Source of the DNA: Streptomyces sp. ADI96-02
Lineage (GTDB): Bacteria; Actinomycetota; Actinomycetes; Streptomycetales; Streptomycetaceae
Reading direction: 5' to 3'
DNA length: 64,000 nucleotides
Assembly (NCBI RefSeq): GCF_003846185.1
Contig: NZ_ML123034.1
Span: 752,890-816,889 of the forward strand
In this document: in pieces, positions 61,001 through 64,000 of the stretch
Numbering within the stretch: the first letter of the stretch is position 1
Layout of the letters: each line of letters opens with the position of its first letter
Made by a program: the position numbers and the translations under genes
Notes under the pieces: model-generated
What the model saw: only the letters and a program-made list of their open reading frames with translations
Told to the model about the DNA's origin: nothing
Database searches by the model: none

Positions 61001-61623
61001 TCGTCGTGGAACCCAACGGCGCGACCCGCGCCTTCGTCAACCAGGGCGGCGACGGTCGCGGCGGATGGGAGTACCAGGGCTACGTCGCCTCCGGCTCCGC
61101 CTCCTGGACCGGTGGCCAGGTCCGCTTCGCCGACGTCGGCGGCGACGCCCGCGCCGACTACCTGATCGTCGGCCCCGACGGGGCCACCCGTGCCTTCCTC
61201 ACCACCACCAACGCCACCACCGGCTCCGTCAAACTGGTCGACCAGGGCGTCATCGCCTCCGGCTCCGCCTCCTGGACCGGCGACCGGGTCCGCTTCGCCG
61301 ACATCGGCGGCGACGCCCGTGCCGACTACCTGATCGTGGAACCCAACGGCGCGACCCGCGCCTTCGTCAACCAGGGCGGCGACGGTCGCGGCGGATGGGA
61401 CGACCGCGGCACCGTCGCCTCGGGCTCCACGGCCTGGACCGGGAGCCAGGTCCGCTTCGCCGACGTCGGCGGGGACGGCCGGGCCGACTACCTGATCGTC
61501 GACGACAACGGCGCCATCCGCGCCTTCACCAACACCGGCACCCCCACCGGCCCCGTCAAGTGGACCGACCAGGGCGTCATCGCCACGGGCACGGGGGCGC
61601 CCGGCAGCCGGATCCGCATCTAG
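58090..61623 (+). CDS. Secreted protease-SGNH hydrolase-VCBS fusion protein
   Basis: A 1177-aa exported protein. Residues 1-40 form a signal peptide (RAVRRRILGGIAAATAVTAV). Residues ~230-500 form a chymotrypsin-like serine protease: H288 in LTADHCFP, D330 in YAYIDVAVLD and S439 in RRGDSGGPVYL. Residues ~510-680 look like a beta-trefoil/ricin-type binding segment (VHFRGQESN to QRFRLVP). Residues ~685-895 form an SGNH/GDSL hydrolase: S694 in LGDSITLG, N770 in IGTNDM, D854 and H857 in DSLHPNN. Residues ~905-1177 hold about five VCBS/FG-GAP repeats (DINGDGRADYLVV, DVGGDARADYLIV). The ATG at 58090 is used; a TTG at 58081 is possible. Likely role: degradation of an esterified polymer outside the cell (inference). 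Confidence 0.9.
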   Translation: MSRYRPVRAVRRRILGGIAAATAVTAVLATSGPLSWASTSSAPAPSTAPAGQRSVQTGERTTAGAREFGQRNQRRATAATPVVPARAAAPAQKAKDADVPGDFTSWAQLFRVQDEMNETAHALEESAGQNGGQGFAGVIAAPEKKRVTLYWRGALTPAAKAAIADSATPVVVEQAPYTAEELSQASARVSRLAGAAGVRLTEIIRPQDASGLKASVEGDEAEATRLKKAVTAAGLGVPVSVAAGGKVHTSLSRSDDQGLGGAQMVSPVCSTAFAVTYGGADAMLTADHCFPRGYGDERHSVGPSGQPNGPAFGSRVSPKHWDEKSYAYIDVAVLDQRNGTEYYPGIWTGGRAGSPTSTQTEADVTAAQKPVEGNYVCQSGARSGEVCNIRITARVDMYTASATDSQGNSTITPYGNGWQAKKQATASDPSTIAGRRGDSGGPVYLSAGKDAGTGRTVTATGIVSAGMGTPFVCETVNGGTTSCFKTIIFVGIDVALNALDTARPTALTATDANNTGVRKAVHFRGQESNQGSPMSPEPALHAQLVSESGVTLAYDAVKDEYDGSIMGYDRAKWELHQAPDGSWKFQNLAHPNLFLAPGDDSGYRLVPAGGSFFQLRHGDICVAAESVMGMANIGDIWSMGCDSSKSSQRFRLVPLGDATFGALDPVPPAERTTRTPAVKPASGPGLAVMPLGDSITLGVGSTTRTGYRPLLARRLADTTDALRFVGSLRDADGTRHEGHSGWRIDQLQANIGPWLTEAKPNVVLMHIGTNDMDRDHQVSTAPQRLGALIDQIHAASPDTAVVVASLVPAAEPAVQSRVTAYNRAIPGIIADRAARGYRITQVSMDSLTTADLNDSLHPNNAGYQKMTESFLGGIATLSRNGWIKEKIEVKPLPPQQPATVGDYDVDINGDGRADYLVVDDNGAVRAYTNTAGANGAVKWTDQGYIASGSTAWTGGQVRFADVGGDARADYLVVEPNGATRAFVNQGGDGRGGWEYQGYVASGSASWTGGQVRFADVGGDARADYLIVGPDGATRAFLTTTNATTGSVKLVDQGVIASGSASWTGDRVRFADIGGDARADYLIVEPNGATRAFVNQGGDGRGGWDDRGTVASGSTAWTGSQVRFADVGGDGRADYLIVDDNGAIRAFTNTGTPTGPVKWTDQGVIATGTGAPGSRIRI
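61004..61400 (+). repeat. 67-bp exact repeat in VCBS coding region
   Basis: Positions 61004-61070 and 61334-61400 are identical and 330 bp apart (two repeat units). They encode the E-P-N-G-A-T-R-A-F-V-N-Q-G-G-D-G-R-G-G-W segment. The identity shows recent duplication or gene conversion among the repeats. Confidence 0.9.
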
Positions 61624-61676
61624 GGCCTGTTGATCCCCCCGGACGGTCTTTCCCTCCGGTGACCCGCGCGACACCA

Positions 61677-61725
61677 GGGCCTCCGGGCCTCCCGGGACTC
61701 AGTTCCCCGGGAGGCCCGGAGGCCC
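61677..61725. terminator. Perfect 20-bp hairpin, bidirectional terminator
   Basis: The 20-nt arms 61677-61696 and 61706-61725 are exactly complementary (GGGCCTCC... and ...GGAGGCCC) with a 9-nt loop. They lie between the converging protease-fusion and TetR genes, 54 bp after the first stop. Confidence 0.9.
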
Positions 61726-61732
61726 TTCGACG

Positions 61733-62446
61733 TCAGCAGCCGCGGTGCTCAGCCTGCGGCTTCGGCTCGGCTTCGGCTTCGGCGGCCCGGCCCTCTCTCG
61801 TGACGAGCCCGCCGGGCGGGTGGTCGTACGTGCCCTCGTCGCGCTGCGGCAGAGGGGCCGGGGGCGGAGGGAGGGGGCTGGCTCCGGCGGGGCGCAGGGA
61901 GTCCAGGATGAGCACGATGTAGCGGCGCCAGCCCTCGGTCTCGGGGGCCATGTTCCACAGGACGCTGATGAGCATCCCCGTGATCTTCTCCATGTCGGCG
62001 GGGACCAGATCGGCCCGGATGACACCGGCCGCCTGCCCGCGCCGGACGAGCAGCACCTGCGCGTCGGTGTACGGGGCGGTGACCTCCGCGGTGAGGGCAC
62101 CGGCGTCGTTGGCCGCGGCCACGATGTCGCGCTCACGGGCCACCAGCGACAGCGTCGACTCCAGCAGCGTGACCAGGCCGCGCCAGGGGTCCTCGTCGCC
62201 CAGCGCCCGCTCGATGGCCGGGGAGAGCTGCTCCGCCATGCTCTGCTTGAGCGCGGCCTTGACCAGGGTCTCCTTGTTCGAGAACCGGCGGTACAGCGTG
62301 GCGATGCCCACGCCGGCGCGATGGGCGATGTCTTCGAGCATCGCGTCGGGGCCGATCTCGGCGTACACCTCCCGAGCGGCTTTCAGGATCCTCTCGGAAT
62401 TGCGCGCGGCGTCCGCGCGCAGCTGCCGTCCGGCATCGGTCGCCAT
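61733..62446 (-). CDS. TetR-family transcriptional regulator
   Basis: A 237-aa TetR regulator. The N-terminal helix-turn-helix is RILKAAREVYAEIG, DAMLEDIAHRAGVGIATLYRRF, SNKETLVKAAL. The C-terminal ligand domain ends with an extra tail of about 40 residues rich in Pro, Arg and Glu. The ATG at 62446 starts MATDAGRQ; the longer frame to 62539 is not used. It is divergent from the ferredoxin/reductase genes. Three palindromic copies of the same operator-like sequence lie upstream, so it likely represses itself and the divergent genes. Confidence 0.93.
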   Translation of the reverse strand: MATDAGRQLRADAARNSERILKAAREVYAEIGPDAMLEDIAHRAGVGIATLYRRFSNKETLVKAALKQSMAEQLSPAIERALGDEDPWRGLVTLLESTLSLVARERDIVAAANDAGALTAEVTAPYTDAQVLLVRRGQAAGVIRADLVPADMEKITGMLISVLWNMAPETEGWRRYIVLILDSLRPAGASPLPPPPAPLPQRDEGTYDHPPGGLVTREGRAAEAEAEPKPQAEHRGC

Positions 62447-62465
62447 GGCCCTAAGGGTAGCAGCC

Positions 62466-62627
62466 GATAGCCGGCTATCACTGACCGCCCGCCGGGAGCA
62501 AGCGCCTCCGGTACGGCGCGCCGCACGACCCCTGCCCACGGAGAGGATCTACGCCCACTGCCGATATCCGATAGTTGACTATCGATTCAACGTGAGGTTG
62601 ACTGCGGCCAAGCGGTAGTTGGCTATC
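62466..62627. promoter_or_regulatory. Three TetR operator-like palindromes
   Basis: GATAGCCGGCTATC (62466-62479, perfect palindrome), GATAGTTGACTATC (62570-62583, one central mismatch pair) and GGTAGTTGGCTATC (62614-62627). The last two lie in a 22-bp direct repeat with two differences (TAGTTGACTATCGATTCAAC). They flank the divergent promoters of the TetR and ferredoxin genes. Confidence 0.85.
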
Positions 62628-62756
62628 GCTTCAACGTCCGTCGCGTGGGGCTCGCTCCCGACGGACCGGTTGGTCGGCAGGTCCCGTCCGTCCGTCGCTC
62701 TCCGGATACGGCTCCGGAGGCGGCGCGGAACGCGGCCCGAATGGAGGAGGTTCCCG

Positions 62757-62954
62757 ATGAAGGTGGAAGTCGACGCTCCGAAGTGCGTCGGTTCCGGGCA
62801 GTGCGTGCTGCTCGCCCCTGAGGTCTTCGATCAGCGCGACGAGGACGGCATGGTCGTGCTGCTGGACGAGACGCCCCCGCCGGGGGTGCACGACATGGTC
62901 CGCGAGTCGGCGATGGTCTGCCCGGCCGCGGCCATCCACGTGGCGGAGTCGTGA
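62757..62954 (+). CDS. 3Fe-4S ferredoxin
   Basis: A 65-aa ferredoxin with KCVGSGQCVLLAPEVFDQ and SAMVCPAAAIHVAES. The C-x5-C...C-P spacing is that of single-cluster 3Fe-4S ferredoxins that feed electrons to cytochrome P450s. The ATG at 62757 has GGAGGAGG just upstream; the ORF is open to 62619 but only as leader. It overlaps the next gene by GTGA and is controlled by the divergent TetR. A P450 is expected nearby but is not in this window. Confidence 0.94.
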   Translation: MKVEVDAPKCVGSGQCVLLAPEVFDQRDEDGMVVLLDETPPPGVHDMVRESAMVCPAAAIHVAES

Positions 62955-64000
62955 ACCGGATCGTGATCGTCGGGGCCTCCGCGGGCGGGCTGGCGACCGC
63001 GGAGGCGCTGCGCGGGTCGGGGTACGAGGGCGGGATCACGCTCATCGGCGACGAGCCGCATCTGCCGTACGACCGGCCCCCGCTGTCGAAGCGGATCCTG
63101 ACCGGCACGGAGCGGCCGAGCGGGCTCGCCCTGCGCCGGAAGGAGCACATCGGCGCCCTGGGGCTGGACCTGCGCCTCGGGGCGAGGGCGACCGGGCTGG
63201 ACATGGCCGCCCGGACGGTGCGACTGGCCGACGGAGCCGTCGTCCCGTACGAGGCACTCGTCGTCGCGACGGGCGTGCGCGCCCGCCGACTGCCGGGATC
63301 CGGCCACCTGTCCGGCCGTATGACCGGTTCGCACACGCTGCGCACCGTCGAGGACGCCCTGAGGCTCAAGGCGCGGCTCCTCCCGGGGCGGCGGCTGGTG
63401 ATCGTCGGCGCCGGATTCGTCGGCGCCGAGGTGGCGGCGGTGGCACGGGGGCTCGGAGTGGAGGTGACCGTGCTGGAATCGGCCCCGGTCCCGATGGCAC
63501 AGGCCATCGGCGGTCAGGCCGGACAACTGCTGGCCCGGGCGCACCTCGACCACGGCGTCCGCCTGCGCACCGGGGCCGCGGTCGCCGAGATCCTGAGCAC
63601 CGACGGCCATGTCACGGGGGTCGCCCTCGCCGACGGAAGCGTGATCCCGGCCGACGACGTGCTGGTCGCCGTCGGCTCGCTCCCCAACACCGAATGGCTC
63701 CACGGCAGCGGGCTCACCCTCGACGACGGGCTGGTGTGCGACGAGTTCAGCGCCGCCGCTCCCGGCGTGTACGGGGTCGGGGACGCAGCACGCTGGCACA
63801 ACCCGCTGTTCGGCACGACGATGCGCATCGAACACCGCACCAACGCCGCTGAGCAGGCCATCGCCGTCGCCCGCAACCTGCTCGCCCCGGAACCGGCCCT
63901 GCGCCGACCGTACGCACCCGTGCCGTACTTCTGGTCCGACCAGTACGACATGAAAGCCCAGGCGTACGGATTCCTGCGCGGCCACGACGAAGCGGCCGTC
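62951..64000 (+). CDS. FAD-dependent ferredoxin reductase (cut by window end)
   Basis: A class-I NAD(P)H:ferredoxin reductase, 350 codons seen and running off the right edge. It begins MNRIVIVGASAGGLATAEAL (GTG start), with the FAD-binding G-x-S/G-x-x-G loop, then RPPLSKRILTG and the NAD-binding RRLVIVGAGFVGAEVA. DDVLVAVGSLPNTEWL and VYGVGDAARW are the typical last motifs. It shares a GTGA overlap with the ferredoxin stop, so the two are one redox pair, most likely for a P450. The C-terminus is absent. Confidence 0.93.
   Translation, partial: MNRIVIVGASAGGLATAEALRGSGYEGGITLIGDEPHLPYDRPPLSKRILTGTERPSGLALRRKEHIGALGLDLRLGARATGLDMAARTVRLADGAVVPYEALVVATGVRARRLPGSGHLSGRMTGSHTLRTVEDALRLKARLLPGRRLVIVGAGFVGAEVAAVARGLGVEVTVLESAPVPMAQAIGGQAGQLLARAHLDHGVRLRTGAAVAEILSTDGHVTGVALADGSVIPADDVLVAVGSLPNTEWLHGSGLTLDDGLVCDEFSAAAPGVYGVGDAARWHNPLFGTTMRIEHRTNAAEQAIAVARNLLAPEPALRRPYAPVPYFWSDQYDMKAQAYGFLRGHDEAAV

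Overview
The window is about 64 kb of very GC-rich DNA (GTG/TTG starts, G/C-ending codons, long antisense shadow frames) from a Streptomyces-like actinomycete. The backbone order crr-ptsI, acetoacetyl-CoA synthetase, GH31, conservon, rbpA-fxsA-ppm1 and chiD-type chitinase resembles, from memory, the Streptomyces coelicolor SCO1390-SCO1430 region.

Layout. 0.3-2.5 kb: general PTS components IIA (Crr) and Enzyme I. 2.6-12 kb: metabolic and small genes (hypothetical protein, acetoacetyl-CoA synthetase, GH31 glucosidase, NUDIX hydrolase, secreted VanX-like dipeptidase, DUF962 membrane protein, DUF35/thiolase pair). 12.0-16.4 kb: a complete four-gene conservon (CvnD, C, B, A) that couples a membrane histidine kinase-like protein to a small GTPase. 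17.4-26.4 kb: a three-gene MukBEF/MksBEF-like operon with a 1588-aa SMC-like ATPase, preceded by a HEAT-repeat gene; no nuclease gene is adjacent. 26.7-33.9 kb: ankyrin protein, a 64-aa membrane protein with an FtsK/SpoIIIE-like protein lacking the Walker A lysine, a divergent MocR regulator/YczE-type membrane protein pair, GDPD and an MFS permease. 34.1-38.7 kb: rbpA with an exact SigR-type promoter but no stop codon, fxsA, polyprenol-phosphate mannose synthase, amidohydrolase and Lrp/AsnC. 39.4-42.2 kb: acyl-CoA dehydrogenase divergent from a GH18 chitinase with a DasR-like site.

The clearest accessory feature is one 13-kb gene (42,659-55,717; 4352 aa). It encodes FAAL-ACP-KS-AT-KR-ACP-C-A-PCP-C and then a C-terminal domain that I align with cyanobacterial acyl-ACP reductase (AAR), including the TTG motif, a GxGxxG Rossmann loop and the catalytic-cysteine C-x-x-E-S-x-L-L motif. 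Predicted chemistry: a fatty acid is adenylated, extended by one malonate, ketoreduced to a 3-hydroxyacyl chain, joined to one amino acid and possibly released reductively. No thioesterase or SDR-type reductase is present. A SAM methyltransferase and an aldo/keto reductase follow on the opposite strand.

58.1-61.6 kb encodes a secreted fusion of a chymotrypsin-like protease, a trefoil-like segment, an SGNH hydrolase and a VCBS/FG-GAP repeat tail. It ends at a perfect 20-bp bidirectional hairpin. The right edge carries a TetR regulator with three operator-like palindromes and a divergent ferredoxin/ferredoxin-reductase pair cut off by the window end.
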